From Cytophagales bacterium (GTDB lineage: Bacteria; Bacteroidota; Bacteroidia; Cytophagales; 172606-1), in the NCBI GenBank assembly GCA_025455595.1, contig JALOMD010000129.1, positions 1-8,053 on the forward strand: DNA of 8,053 nucleotides. The letters run 5' to 3'. Positions 1-6,083 of the stretch are shown piece by piece. A model generated the notes under the pieces. The model was given only the letters and a program-made list of their open reading frames with translations. It made no database searches and had not been told where the DNA came from. The position numbers were made by a program, and so were the translations under genes. Numbering within the stretch: position 1 is the stretch's first letter; each line of letters begins with the position of its first letter.

Positions 1-1
1 G

Positions 2-2752
2 GTGGGTTACAAGACGCAGGAAATGGAAATCACCGGCGGCCGTTCGGACATTGACGTGACATTGGAAGAACAGGCCATCATGGGGCAGGAAGTGGTGGTG
101 TCGGCCTCGCGGGTGGAGGAGTCGGTGATGCAGTCGCCGGTGACAGTGGAGAAACTGGACTTGAGAGCCATACGCGAAACCCCGGCTCCGAGTTTCTACG
201 ATGCCTTGGCAAACCTCAAGGGCATTGACATGAACACTCAAAGCCTTACGTTCCGGTCGGTGAACATGCGTGGCTTCAACGGCAACGGGCAAGTCCGGGT
301 GGTACAAATGGTGGACGGCATGGACAACCAAGCTCCTGGGCTTAACTTCTCCGTAGGTAACATCATCGGCATTTCAGATTTGGACTTGGACAACGTAGAG
401 GTGTTGCCTGGTGCGGCTTCGGCCTTGTACGGGCCTAATGCCATCAACGGCATCATCCTGATGAATAGCAAAAGCCCTTTCCAATACCAAGGGCTGTCGG
501 CCCAAGCCAAGTTAGGCGTGATGCACGTGGACAACCGGCAACGTGCGGCCAGCCCTATGTATGACTTTGCAATCCGGTATGCCAAAGCGTTCAATAATAA
601 GTTCGCATTCAAGGTGAATTTTTCGTACTTGGCTGTACAAGACTGGCAAGCCCAAGACTACCGCGACCAAAGCGTGGATCCGCAAAATAACTTGATTGGC
701 GGCACCCGTCAGTCTAACCCGGCCTACAACGGCATCAACATCTACGGCGACGAAAGCAGCCAGAACATGCAGAACGTGGCCCAGCAAATGGTGGCGGCGG
801 GCGTACTGCCTTCGCAAGCGTTGCCAATCATTCCGAACACATTCGTGTCCAGAACCGGTTACACCGAGCAAAACTTGGTGGACTACGGAGCCAGAAACCT
901 GAAAGGCAACGCCGCACTGCACTATCGGCTCAACGAAAAAATGGAGTTGATTTTCCATACCAACATCGGTACGGGAACTACGGTGTACACAGGGGCCTCT
1001 GGCGACACGTATGCTGCCGGCTTTTTGGCCAATTTGCTCAACGAATCTTGGAAACCAAGCCAAACGTGGTATCCGCAATACGTAGGGGCGTTCGCTGCGG
1101 CCACCGCCGCCGGACAAAACGCCACGCAAGCCCATCTGACGGCCCGTGGCGTGGCCGACCAAGGCCGACCCGCACCCGGCTCGTCGGAATTCGACCGTTT
1201 CAAAAACGAGATTGTAGGCGTTCCCATCGGCTTGGGGCAAGGCGGGCGGCCGCTGGGCGGAGCCGGTTTCCGTGACCGCACCAATATGTACCACGCCGAG
1301 TTCATGTACAACTTCATGGACAAAATCAAATTCATGGAGTTGATTGTCGGCGGCAACTTCCGGCAGTACGACTTGAATTCGGGCGGCACCTTGTTTGCCA
1401 CCCAAGACGGCCGCCCAACCGGACAGGAGTTCAACATCAACGAATTCGGCGGATATGCCCAAGCATCCAAAAAGCTAATGAACGAACGCCTCAAGTTGTC
1501 GGCCTCTTTGCGTTTTGACAAGAGCCAAAACTTCGACATTCAGTACTCGCCCCGCGCCTCGGCGGTATACACCTTCTTGGACAACCACAACATCCGGGCT
1601 TCGTTCCAAACCGGATTCCGCATCCCGACCACGCAGGCGCAGTACATTGATCTGATTACGCCGCAAGCCCGATTGATTGGCGGATTGCCTTTCCAAAGAG
1701 AGGCCAGTGCCACCGGATACAACTTCACCAACAACCCCGTTTATACAATTGAAAACGTAACCGCGTTCGGCAATGCTTTTCGAGCCACAGCCACTAACCC
1801 GGCCACGCAGCAGCAGGCAGTGCAACAAGTGCTGCCGCAAGCCCAACAACTCGTGACCCAGCAAGTGCAAGCTGGCCAAATACCTAATAATCCCGAAGCC
1901 ATTGCAGCGGCGGTTCAGGCAACGGTTGCGCAGTTGGCACCACAAGCAGTGGCCGCCATTGCCTTGCAAGCCAACCGCAACATCCTGCAGCCGGTGCAGT
2001 TTCGTCCTTACCAGCCGGAACGCGTGCAAGCGTATGAAATCGGCTACAAAGGCTTGATTTCCAGCAAACTGTTCATTGACGCTTATTATTATTTCAACAA
2101 TTATCGCAACTTTGATGGTGGGCAGGTGGTCATCCAGTCGAATGTGGGGCTGGTGGCCGACGCCAACCAAACCCGCGACAAAGCCAACCGATTCACCGAA
2201 CCATCGGCCATCACACCGCTGGGTCTGATTGGCTTGGGCGGCACCCAGGGCCAACCTACGCGCAGCGTTTACTCGCTTCCCATAAACCTGCAGCAAGACA
2301 TCCGCACCAGCGGCTGGGGCATCGGTGTCAATTACGCCTTGCCGAAAAACTACACCATTGGCGGCAACATTGCCAACAATACCATTCTCAACGAAGGTGA
2401 CTTGGGAAGCCTGCAAAGCTTTTGGAACACGCCCAGATACCGGGCAAACCTTCAGTTTGGCAACCGCGAAATCGTACGGAACTTGGGTTTCAACATTACG
2501 TGGCGTTGGCAAGACCAAACCATCTGGCAGGGGACTTTCGTGCAACAGGTCGTTTCTGAAAGACGGCTGAGTGTAGTGCCGGGCTTCCACACGTTTGATG
2601 CGCAGGTGAGCTACAAGATTTCACCCATCAAGTCAATCCTGAAAATAGGTGGCTCAAACATTTTCAACAACTACTATACACAGGCTTGGGGCAACCCGGC
2701 AGTGGGCGGACTTTATTACATCTCGCTCACCTTCGACGAGTTCTTGAACTAA
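2..2752 (+). CDS. TonB-dependent outer-membrane receptor, 5' end missing
   Basis: This is the C-terminal 916 residues of a TonB-dependent receptor, an outer-membrane beta-barrel that takes up a ligand using energy from TonB/ExbBD. Residues 1-24 look like the last strands of a carboxypeptidase-like regulatory domain (VGYKTQEMEI, then DVTLEEQ), so the signal peptide and most of that domain lie upstream; the GTG at base 2 is not taken as the real start. EVVVSASR at 30-37 leads into the plug, about 44-157, with the typical VEVLPGAASALYGPNAING stretch. The remainder alternates short strands and loops as in a barrel and ends YISLTFDEFLN. An odd 64-residue Gln/Ala-rich segment lies at about 599-662. 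No SusD-like partner is visible and the ligand cannot be told. The gene ends at TAA 2750-2752, followed by heptamers and a strong hairpin terminator. Family assignment is secure; specificity is unknown. Confidence 0.95.
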   Translation: MGYKTQEMEITGGRSDIDVTLEEQAIMGQEVVVSASRVEESVMQSPVTVEKLDLRAIRETPAPSFYDALANLKGIDMNTQSLTFRSVNMRGFNGNGQVRVVQMVDGMDNQAPGLNFSVGNIIGISDLDLDNVEVLPGAASALYGPNAINGIILMNSKSPFQYQGLSAQAKLGVMHVDNRQRAASPMYDFAIRYAKAFNNKFAFKVNFSYLAVQDWQAQDYRDQSVDPQNNLIGGTRQSNPAYNGINIYGDESSQNMQNVAQQMVAAGVLPSQALPIIPNTFVSRTGYTEQNLVDYGARNLKGNAALHYRLNEKMELIFHTNIGTGTTVYTGASGDTYAAGFLANLLNESWKPSQTWYPQYVGAFAAATAAGQNATQAHLTARGVADQGRPAPGSSEFDRFKNEIVGVPIGLGQGGRPLGGAGFRDRTNMYHAEFMYNFMDKIKFMELIVGGNFRQYDLNSGGTLFATQDGRPTGQEFNINEFGGYAQASKKLMNERLKLSASLRFDKSQNFDIQYSPRASAVYTFLDNHNIRASFQTGFRIPTTQAQYIDLITPQARLIGGLPFQREASATGYNFTNNPVYTIENVTAFGNAFRATATNPATQQQAVQQVLPQAQQLVTQQVQAGQIPNNPEAIAAAVQATVAQLAPQAVAAIALQANRNILQPVQFRPYQPERVQAYEIGYKGLISSKLFIDAYYYFNNYRNFDGGQVVIQSNVGLVADANQTRDKANRFTEPSAITPLGLIGLGGTQGQPTRSVYSLPINLQQDIRTSGWGIGVNYALPKNYTIGGNIANNTILNEGDLGSLQSFWNTPRYRANLQFGNREIVRNLGFNITWRWQDQTIWQGTFVQQVVSERRLSVVPGFHTFDAQVSYKISPIKSILKIGGSNIFNNYYTQAWGNPAVGGLYYISLTFDEFLN

Positions 2753-2756
2753 AACA

Positions 2757-2791
2757 AGTCTTCAGTCGCAAGTCATTAGTCGTTAGTGGTG
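2757..2791 (+). repeat. post-stop heptamer array, five AGTnnnn units
   Basis: Five in-phase 7-base units begin four bases after the receptor stop codon: AGTCTTC, AGTCGCA, AGTCATT, AGTCGTT and AGTGGTG. Only AGT is constant. No mirrored AGTnnnn arm is seen at the other end of this gap, where another gene also ends. Confidence 0.8.
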
Positions 2792-2796
2792 CGATG

Positions 2797-2838
2797 AAAC
2801 AACGAAGGCTTCCCACTGTGGGAAGCCTTCGTTGTTTT
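2797..2838. terminator. strong bidirectional hairpin terminator
   Basis: Two perfectly complementary 20-base arms, 2797-2816 and 2818-2837, flank T2817. The right arm finishes in a T run and the left arm begins AAAC, so the structure could end transcripts from either side. It lies 44 bases past the receptor stop. The right foot runs directly into a copy of the core palindrome, so the terminator may have formed within repeat DNA. Confidence 0.8.
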
Positions 2839-2858
2839 AGGCAAAAAATGGCTAAAAC
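2834..2858. repeat. core palindrome, copy A
   Basis: GTTTTAGGC (2834-2842) faces GGCTAAAAC (2850-2858) across seven bases, with one mismatch in the arms. It is a divergent member of the GTTTTGGGC family and overlaps the terminator's T tract. Confidence 0.6.
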
Positions 2859-2864
2859 GCATCT

Positions 2865-2956
2865 GTCTGAACCCTGATTCGTAGGATTAAAGGATTTCCT
2901 TGATTGGCAGAGAAAAATCATGGTAATCCTTGAATCCTACGAATCAGGGTTCTGAC
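2865..2956. repeat. long inverted repeat with 41-base arms
   Basis: The arms 2865-2905 and 2916-2956 are complementary at 37 of 41 positions around a 10-base loop. The left arm begins GTCTGAACCCTGATTCG and the right ends CGAATCAGGGTTCTGAC. The four mismatches lie at arm positions 4, 25, 33 and 36. From memory, similar GAACCCTGATTCGTAGGATT palindromes are dispersed in Bacteroidota and some other bacteria; I could not verify this here. Core copies A and B lie 6-7 bases outside its ends. Confidence 0.85.
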
Positions 2957-2963
2957 GAATGGC

Positions 2964-2990
2964 CGTTTTAAGCAAATTTTGCCCAAAACG
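2964..2990. repeat. core palindrome, copy B
   Basis: CGTTTTAAGCAAA faces TTTGCCCAAAACG about one central base, with two mismatches (AA against the consensus GG in the left arm). It separates the long inverted repeat from the four-hairpin cluster at 3001-3159. Confidence 0.75.
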
Positions 2991-3000
2991 CTGTCAAAAA

Positions 3001-3159
3001 AGCCCCGTAGGGGCGACCCGTCTGTAGAAATACAGAGCATTCACAGAAAAAAGCTCCGTAGGAGCGACCCGATTGACAACGCAACGTCAGGGTCGCTCCT
3101 ACGGAGCTTTTGCTTTGAATGCATGTTGTTTTCTACAAACAGGTCGTCCCTACGGGACT
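3001..3159. repeat. four-hairpin cluster of CCGTAGG-type units
   Basis: Four related units each contain a 13-base hairpin with 5-base arms: GCCCCGTAGGGGC (3002-3014), GCTCCGTAGGAGC (3053-3065), and on the minus strand 3095-3107 and 3146-3158. Units 1 and 2 read forward, 3 and 4 reverse. Units 2 and 3 form a 22-base perfect inverted repeat, 3049-3070 with 3090-3111. Units 1 and 4 also share TGTAGAAA and GCATTCA tails (to 3042 and from 3116). The whole is a nested inverted structure and, with the T run after unit 3, could also stop transcription between the converging genes. From memory, CCGTAGGAGCGACCTG-type units are common between genes in Bacteroidota. Core copies B and C lie outside both ends. 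Confidence 0.9.
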
Positions 3160-3182
3160 GATGGCAACTGCCTCGTTTCTGC

Positions 3183-3209
3183 CGTTTTGGGCAGAAATCG
3201 CCCAAAACG
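3183..3209. repeat. core palindrome, copy C
   Basis: CGTTTTGGGC (3183-3192) and GCCCAAAACG (3200-3209) are perfect 10-base arms around AGAAATC. It is the cleanest match to the family consensus in the outer arms, and lies on the far side of the four-hairpin cluster from copy B. Confidence 0.85.
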
Positions 3210-3252
3210 CAGACGCAGCCTTTGCGGTATTGAAAATTCCGCAACCGGCGCG

Positions 3253-3294
3253 AACGGCAAACGTTAAACTGAAAACCGTAAACGATAAACCCGT
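3253..3294 (-). repeat. post-stop heptamer array of the minus-strand gene
   Basis: Six in-phase 7-base units read on the plus strand AACGGCA, AACGTTA, AACTGAA, AACCGTA, AACGATA and AACCCGT. In the sense of the gene that ends at 3297 these are GTT-containing words, and the array begins two bases past the stop. Two similar AACnnnA words recur at 6838-6851. Confidence 0.75.
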
Positions 3295-3296
3295 TT

Positions 3297-3872
3297 TCAG
3301 TTGCTTACGATGATAATTTTCGGAGCTTTTCCGCGTTGCGATATAACAGACGGCGTTTCCATGGCGGCGGTGAGGCTGGCGGTGAGTTCTTTGACGTGCT
3401 GCTCGGCTTGTTCACGGAGGTCTTTCCAGACCATGTTGTGCCACATGCGGTCGCCTTCCACGCGGTAGGGGTATTTGGCATCAGTAGTGAGGGCGTTGAG
3501 CGACACACGGCCTTGGTGCGCAATGTCGGTAATGATGAACGTGTATTTGCCCTCGGTGTCGTGGAGGCGCAGGTAAACCGTGTAGAACACCGTGCCGCGC
3601 GAAAAGTCGTTGCCGGAAGCCACCTTGCTCACAAACGGAAACGACCCCACCCCTTTGAAAATGCCGTGGTGCTCGCGCATCTTGGCCTCGTTGGCATCGG
3701 GTGTGGTGTGGGTGTTGGCATCAAACCACCGCCACGCGTTGGTCATGGCGGCTTCGGGGGTGAGGCGGCTGTTGTATTGGCGTTTCTCTTTGTAAGCGAG
3801 TCGGGTGGTTTGGGCTTGTGATAGGAGGGAGGCTGTACAGCAAAAGAATACCAAGAGTGTAAATTTTCTCAT
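3297..3872 (-). CDS. exported DUF4468-like protein
   Basis: This encodes 191 residues starting at ATG 3872-3870. Residues 1-21 form a signal peptide (MRKF, a hydrophobic stretch, cleavage likely after SQAQ), so the product is probably periplasmic or exported. About 40-125 shows AAMTNAWRWFD, GIFKGVGSFPF, then RGTVFYTVYLRLHDTEGKY and TFIITDIAHQGR. The order of helix with Trp, a glycine-rich strand, and a beta strand ending in EGKY followed by an ITD strand resembles DUF4468, a Bacteroidota family with a TBP-like fold and no assigned reaction. A second half, 140-165, has a Trp-rich then helical segment (WHNMVWKDLREQAEQHVKEL), as DUF4468 proteins often do. It stands alone on the minus strand and converges on the receptor gene. 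The export call is firm; the family is matched by eye only. Confidence 0.85.
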   Translation of the reverse strand: MRKFTLLVFFCCTASLLSQAQTTRLAYKEKRQYNSRLTPEAAMTNAWRWFDANTHTTPDANEAKMREHHGIFKGVGSFPFVSKVASGNDFSRGTVFYTVYLRLHDTEGKYTFIITDIAHQGRVSLNALTTDAKYPYRVEGDRMWHNMVWKDLREQAEQHVKELTASLTAAMETPSVISQRGKAPKIIIVSN

Positions 3873-4009
3873 AAGCTTCTGTCGGAAATGAGGGGAGGAG
3901 GCAAGACAAGCACTGTTCAGGTACTACGTTGGAGCGGCCTGCCGGGTTGGCTCAAAATGCGCTGTTTTCTTACGCTGTTTCGTTTGCCCGCCCGTCTTTC
4001 GAAAGAGGC

Positions 4010-4049
4010 GGCGTTTTCGGTGTTTTTCGAAAAATTTGCCCAAAACGCC
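4010..4049. repeat. core palindrome, copy D (divergent)
   Basis: GGCGTTTT (4010-4017) faces AAAACGCC (4042-4049), and the right side keeps the family's TTTGCCCAAAACG. The middle holds an extra self-complementary TTTTTCGAAAAA. It is longer and less regular than the other copies. Confidence 0.55.
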
Positions 4050-4293
4050 AATCAGGCGAGCAGGCAAAATCCCGCAGCCGACGCGGTGGCAAAGGCTGAT
4101 TTTTGATCCGTTCTGGGCAATTCCAGTCCACTTGGCAAGTGAGTTTTGTCTGAATTGCATTCAATGCCAATCCGTAAGGGTTCGACGATTTTGCGCACGA
4201 TGCTCATGTGCGAACCGGGCTGGCATTGTCTTTTTGGCGGTTTGCGCAAATGTTTGGCACTGAACGATTTTTTTCGCAAACTTACAGACGGGC

Positions 4294-4380
4294 TTGGGCG
4301 GTTTTTCGACGGGCTGTTCATTCGGTTGCAGTAACATTTTTGTGGAGAATGGCTCCCAAATTCCTTGAAAAACCGCCCAA
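4294..4380. repeat. 14-base perfect inverted repeat, spaced arms
   Basis: TTGGGCGGTTTTTC (4294-4307) and GAAAAACCGCCCAA (4367-4380) are exact reverse complements 59 bases apart. They lie in the leader of the START gene, ending 55 bases before its start. The arms share GGGC and runs of T with the core family but differ in arrangement. A role in the leader RNA is possible but not shown. Confidence 0.5.
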
Positions 4381-4435
4381 ACGTTGTTGTAGCAAGGCTT
4401 TGCGGGGCGGGCTATCACTTTCAAATCAAACAGAC

Positions 4436-5128
4436 ATGTCGCCAAACGTTTCTTTTTTTATCAAATCGTGCCGCAACCTTACATGGCCCGCACGATTTTT
4501 TGCAAGTGTCGCGGTTACGTTCTGGGCCGGGACGCTGCCCGGTTCCGGTGCTTTGGCGGACAAACCCATCAGTTGGCGACTGGAGAAGGATGCCAACGGG
4601 GTGCAAGTTTACGTTCACGATGCCGATGCGCATTCGTACCGACAAGTGAAGGCGGTGGCTCGCGTGGCAACGACCGTCGGCGGCATGGTGGCTGTCATCA
4701 AAGACGACAAGGCTTCGCCGCGCTGGATGGACAGGGTGGTGAAATTCGAAACCATCAAGACCGTGAGTGCGCAGGATTGGTACACGTACGCCGAAATCGG
4801 CATTCCGTGGCCGTTCAAAAACGCCGACATTGTGACGCGCAACACGCTGACCCAGTACGAAGACGGCCAAGTGGTCATCACGCTGCAAAACGAGCCGACG
4901 TTTGTGGAAAAAAAGAAAGACAAGTCGCGGGTGCTGCGGGCGGGCGGCAGTTGGAAAATCACACCCTGCCCCGGTGGTGTCATGATTGAGTACGCATTTC
5001 ACGCCAAGCCGGAAGGGCTGGCTCTGCCCGCTTGGTTGGTCAACGCCATCACCGTACAAAGCCTGCACCGCTCCGCCGAGCGACTGCGAAAACTCGCCGA
5101 GTCGGACACGTACCGTGGCAAGTCATGA
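4436..5128 (+). CDS. exported START-domain lipid-binding-like protein
   Basis: This encodes 230 residues from ATG 4436. The frame is open further upstream (ATG at 4208 and 4350), but that part is intergenic repeat; 4436 places a signal-like segment at residues 1-41, with a basic start, hydrophobic 21-32 and likely cleavage after GALA. Residues 46-222 match the START fold: ISWRLEKDANGVQVYV opens the domain, then KDDKASPRWMDRV, YAEIGIPWPFKNADIV (the typical IPWP...D motif), GSWKITPCPGGVMIEY, and a C-terminal helix after LALPAWLVN. START domains hold a lipid or other hydrophobic ligand in a helix-grip cavity, and small bacterial members are usually of unknown ligand. The exported form fits a periplasmic or envelope role (inference). 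A mirrored heptamer array separates it from the next gene. Confidence 0.88.
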   Translation: MSPNVSFFIKSCRNLTWPARFFASVAVTFWAGTLPGSGALADKPISWRLEKDANGVQVYVHDADAHSYRQVKAVARVATTVGGMVAVIKDDKASPRWMDRVVKFETIKTVSAQDWYTYAEIGIPWPFKNADIVTRNTLTQYEDGQVVITLQNEPTFVEKKKDKSRVLRAGGSWKITPCPGGVMIEYAFHAKPEGLALPAWLVNAITVQSLHRSAERLRKLAESDTYRGKS

Positions 5129-5135
5129 GCAATCA

Positions 5136-5163
5136 AGCTGTTAGCTTTTGGCTGTTAGCTTTC
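5136..5163 (+). repeat. post-stop heptamer array, AGCnnnn type
   Basis: Four units, AGCTGTT, AGCTTTT, GGCTGTT and AGCTTTC, begin seven bases after the START gene stop. AGCTGTTAGCT at 5136-5146 is the exact reverse complement of 5330-5340 on the other side of the gap. Between the arms lies a small hairpin around 5247-5274 (CAATTT, seven bases, AAATTG) and no core palindrome. Confidence 0.75.
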
Positions 5164-5312
5164 GGCAAAACAGTTATGACATGTTTGCCTTCAACGATTT
5201 ACAAGATGTTTCGAGCAAAAAATAGACAGAACGCTTGGTGAACTTAGTTCAATTTGTTTTTGAAATTGCCGAACAGCTACAAACATCCGAAAATGAATGT
5301 TTTAACGATATT

Positions 5313-5340
5313 CTTTGCTAACGGCTAATAGCTAACAGCT
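5313..5340 (-). repeat. pre-start mirrored heptamer array
   Basis: Four units, CTTTGCT, AACGGCT, AATAGCT and AACAGCT, end 14 bases before the small acidic gene. Reverse-complemented they are AGCAAAG, AGCCGTT, AGCTATT and AGCTGTT, the same word set used after the START gene stop. The array therefore occupies the expected ribosome-binding region. Confidence 0.75.
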
Positions 5341-5354
5341 AACTACCCACACCC

Positions 5355-5612
5355 ATGAGCACCATTTATCTGAAAAAACAATTCAAGGACGGCATGGTTT
5401 ACTACAAGATTGACCCGATTGCCAATCCGGAAGACGAGTATGTTTACGATGGCGTGGAGATAGCCGTCGGAACAACGGACGAAACATCGGGCCGCGACGA
5501 GTTCGAACTGACCGACGAAGACCTGAAGGAGATGTACGACGACGGCTTTGCCGAAATCCCGGCCGCTGAGTTTGAGAAGGTGGAGGCCGAACACCGCAGC
5601 TTGGACATATAA
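5355..5612 (+). CDS. small acidic protein of unknown function
   Basis: I do not recognise a family with confidence. The product has 85 residues from ATG 5355, with no signal peptide or membrane segment, so it is probably cytoplasmic. It is strongly acidic: 24 Asp/Glu against 8 Lys/Arg. The first half is strand-like (TIYLKKQFKDGMVYYKID, then YVYDGVEIAVGT), and the second looks like a helix rich in charge (ELTDEDLKEMYDDGFAEIP), so a compact alpha/beta fold is plausible. Clean codon structure, a clear start and the same base composition as its neighbours support a real gene. It has heptamer arrays close on both sides. Its link to the START gene is positional only. Confidence 0.75.
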   Translation: MSTIYLKKQFKDGMVYYKIDPIANPEDEYVYDGVEIAVGTTDETSGRDEFELTDEDLKEMYDDGFAEIPAAEFEKVEAEHRSLDI

Positions 5613-5614
5613 AA

Positions 5615-5649
5615 AGTGGTCAGTGGTCAGTCGTTAGTGGTCGGTGTCG
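5615..5649 (+). repeat. post-stop heptamer array, AGTnnnn type
   Basis: Five units begin two bases after the stop: AGTGGTC, AGTGGTC, AGTCGTT, AGTGGTC and the degenerate GGTGTCG. AGTCGTT also occurs in the array after the receptor gene (2778-2784), so words are shared between loci. No mirrored partner with these words is found before lemA. Confidence 0.8.
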
Positions 5650-5659
5650 TTTCGGCATT

Positions 5660-5694
5660 AACCTTTGGCAAAGTTCTGAACTTTGCCAAAGGTT
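5660..5694. repeat. perfect 17-base-arm palindrome
   Basis: Arms 5660-5676 and 5678-5694 are exactly complementary around T5677; the left arm starts AACCTTTGGCAAAG. No T tract follows, so it is a weak candidate terminator for the small acidic gene. The TTTGGCAAA centre of each arm resembles, but lacks one G of, the core palindrome that follows six bases later. Confidence 0.75.
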
Positions 5695-5700
5695 GATTAT

Positions 5701-5734
5701 CCGGGCGTTTTGGGCAAAGTTTGCCTAAAACGCC
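5701..5734. repeat. core palindrome, copy E
   Basis: The 15-base arms 5704-5718 and 5720-5734 pair around G5719 with one G/T wobble. Bases 5701-5732 are repeated directly at 5845-5876 with one difference. Together with copy F it brackets the second four-hairpin cluster. Confidence 0.88.
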
Positions 5735-5739
5735 TGATT

Positions 5740-5841
5740 CCCCCGGCTAAAGCCGGGGGCAAAACGTGGCAAGTCCCTTCGGGACTCAAGAACAGTCCCC
5801 AAAGGGGACTTTCAATGTCTTGCCCCCGGCTTTAGCCGGGG
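5740..5841. repeat. four-hairpin cluster of CCCCGGCT-type units
   Basis: Four hairpins follow one another. The outer pair is CCCCCGGCT-AA-AGCCGGGGG (5740-5759) and its mirror at 5824-5841; the inner pair is AGTCCC...GGGACT (5772-5786) and AGTCCCC-AAA-GGGGACT (5794-5810). The outer units are also complementary to one another over 22 bases (5741-5762 with 5820-5841), so alternative folds are possible. From memory, CCCCGGCTAAAGCCGGGG units are dispersed in several phyla. The arrangement parallels the cluster at 3001-3159 although the units differ in sequence. Confidence 0.88.
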
Positions 5842-5844
5842 AAC

Positions 5845-5876
5845 CCGGGCGTTTTGGGCAAAATTTGCCTAAAACG
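5845..5876. repeat. core palindrome, copy F
   Basis: CGTTTTGGGCAAA (5850-5862) and TTTGCCTAAAACG (5864-5876) pair around A5863 with one G/T wobble, the same one as in copy E. It lies in the same orientation as copy E, 144 bases away. Confidence 0.88.
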
Positions 5877-5936
5877 ACCAAGCCAGCCCCCAATAAACAA
5901 AAACACGCCGGAACGAAGGTTACCCGGCGGTTGGTC
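5876..5936. other. possible structured segment with two nested stems
   Basis: GACCAA (5876-5881) pairs with TTGGTC (5931-5936), and inside it CGCCGG (5906-5911) pairs with CCGGCG (5924-5929). The arms are short and the outer spacing is large. It could be a leader or a small RNA, or chance. The rest of the gap, 5937-5990, shows nothing I can name. Confidence 0.3.
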
Positions 5937-5990
5937 TTGCATTAACGCCAGCGAGGTCTTGTAAAACAACCGTTATACTAAAATGTCATG

Positions 5991-6018
5991 AGTCTTGCGT
6001 CTTTAGTCTTGAGTAAGC
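5991..6018 (+). repeat. isolated heptamer array without an adjacent stop
   Basis: Four units, AGTCTTG, CGTCTTT, AGTCTTG and AGTAAGC, read in the post-stop orientation but lie 379 bases past the nearest upstream stop and 144 bases before lemA. It is the only array here not joined to a gene end. Confidence 0.65.
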
Positions 6019-6083
6019 AACTGACTGTCAGCTACTTATTCATAATTAAATGCGCAGTGTTCATTTTGTTTTAGTATTATTTC

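Larger units (their letters stand above)
3873..4435. other. 563-bp divergent intergenic region
   Basis: This separates the starts of the DUF4468-like and START genes, so promoters for both should lie here. I found no convincing Bacteroidota -33/-7 pair (TTTG with TAnnTTTG) on inspection. The open frames that cross it have biased composition and no recognisable protein, and I do not call a gene. Small palindromes include TCTTTCGAAAGA (3995-4006), TTTTTCGAAAAA (4023-4034), CACTTGGCAAGTG (4129-4141), TGAATTGCATTCA (4151-4163) and TTTGCGCAAA (4241-4250); any could be an operator, but none is proven. CCGTTCTGGGCAATT at 4108-4122 resembles a decayed left arm of the core palindrome. Confidence 0.6.

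Noticed and set aside
1475..2590. A 371-codon minus-strand open frame inside the receptor gene, and others at 512-1462 and 922-1539
   Set aside because: They are antisense to a clear TonB receptor reading, have no recognisable domains and arise from third-position GC bias.
2865..3159. Insertion sequence or integron cassette
   Set aside because: No transposase or integrase frame, no clear target duplication; hairpins alone do not support an autonomous element.
3336..3821. A 161-codon plus-strand frame opposite the DUF4468-like gene
   Set aside because: Composition is that of an antisense shadow; the minus frame has a signal peptide and domain-like pattern.
4208..4435. Longer START protein beginning at 4208 or 4350
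   Set aside because: The extra residues come from repeat-containing intergenic DNA and would bury the signal peptide; 4436 gives a proper exported start.
4052..4445. Short frames on both strands in the divergent gap, including minus-strand frames of 89 and 94 codons
   Set aside because: Basic or low-complexity translations without domains, overlapping inverted repeats; no support for a gene.
5959..5979. Promoter TTGTAA with TATACT upstream of lemA
   Set aside because: The boxes are only nine bases apart, and the Bacteroidota consensus TAnnTTTG is absent.
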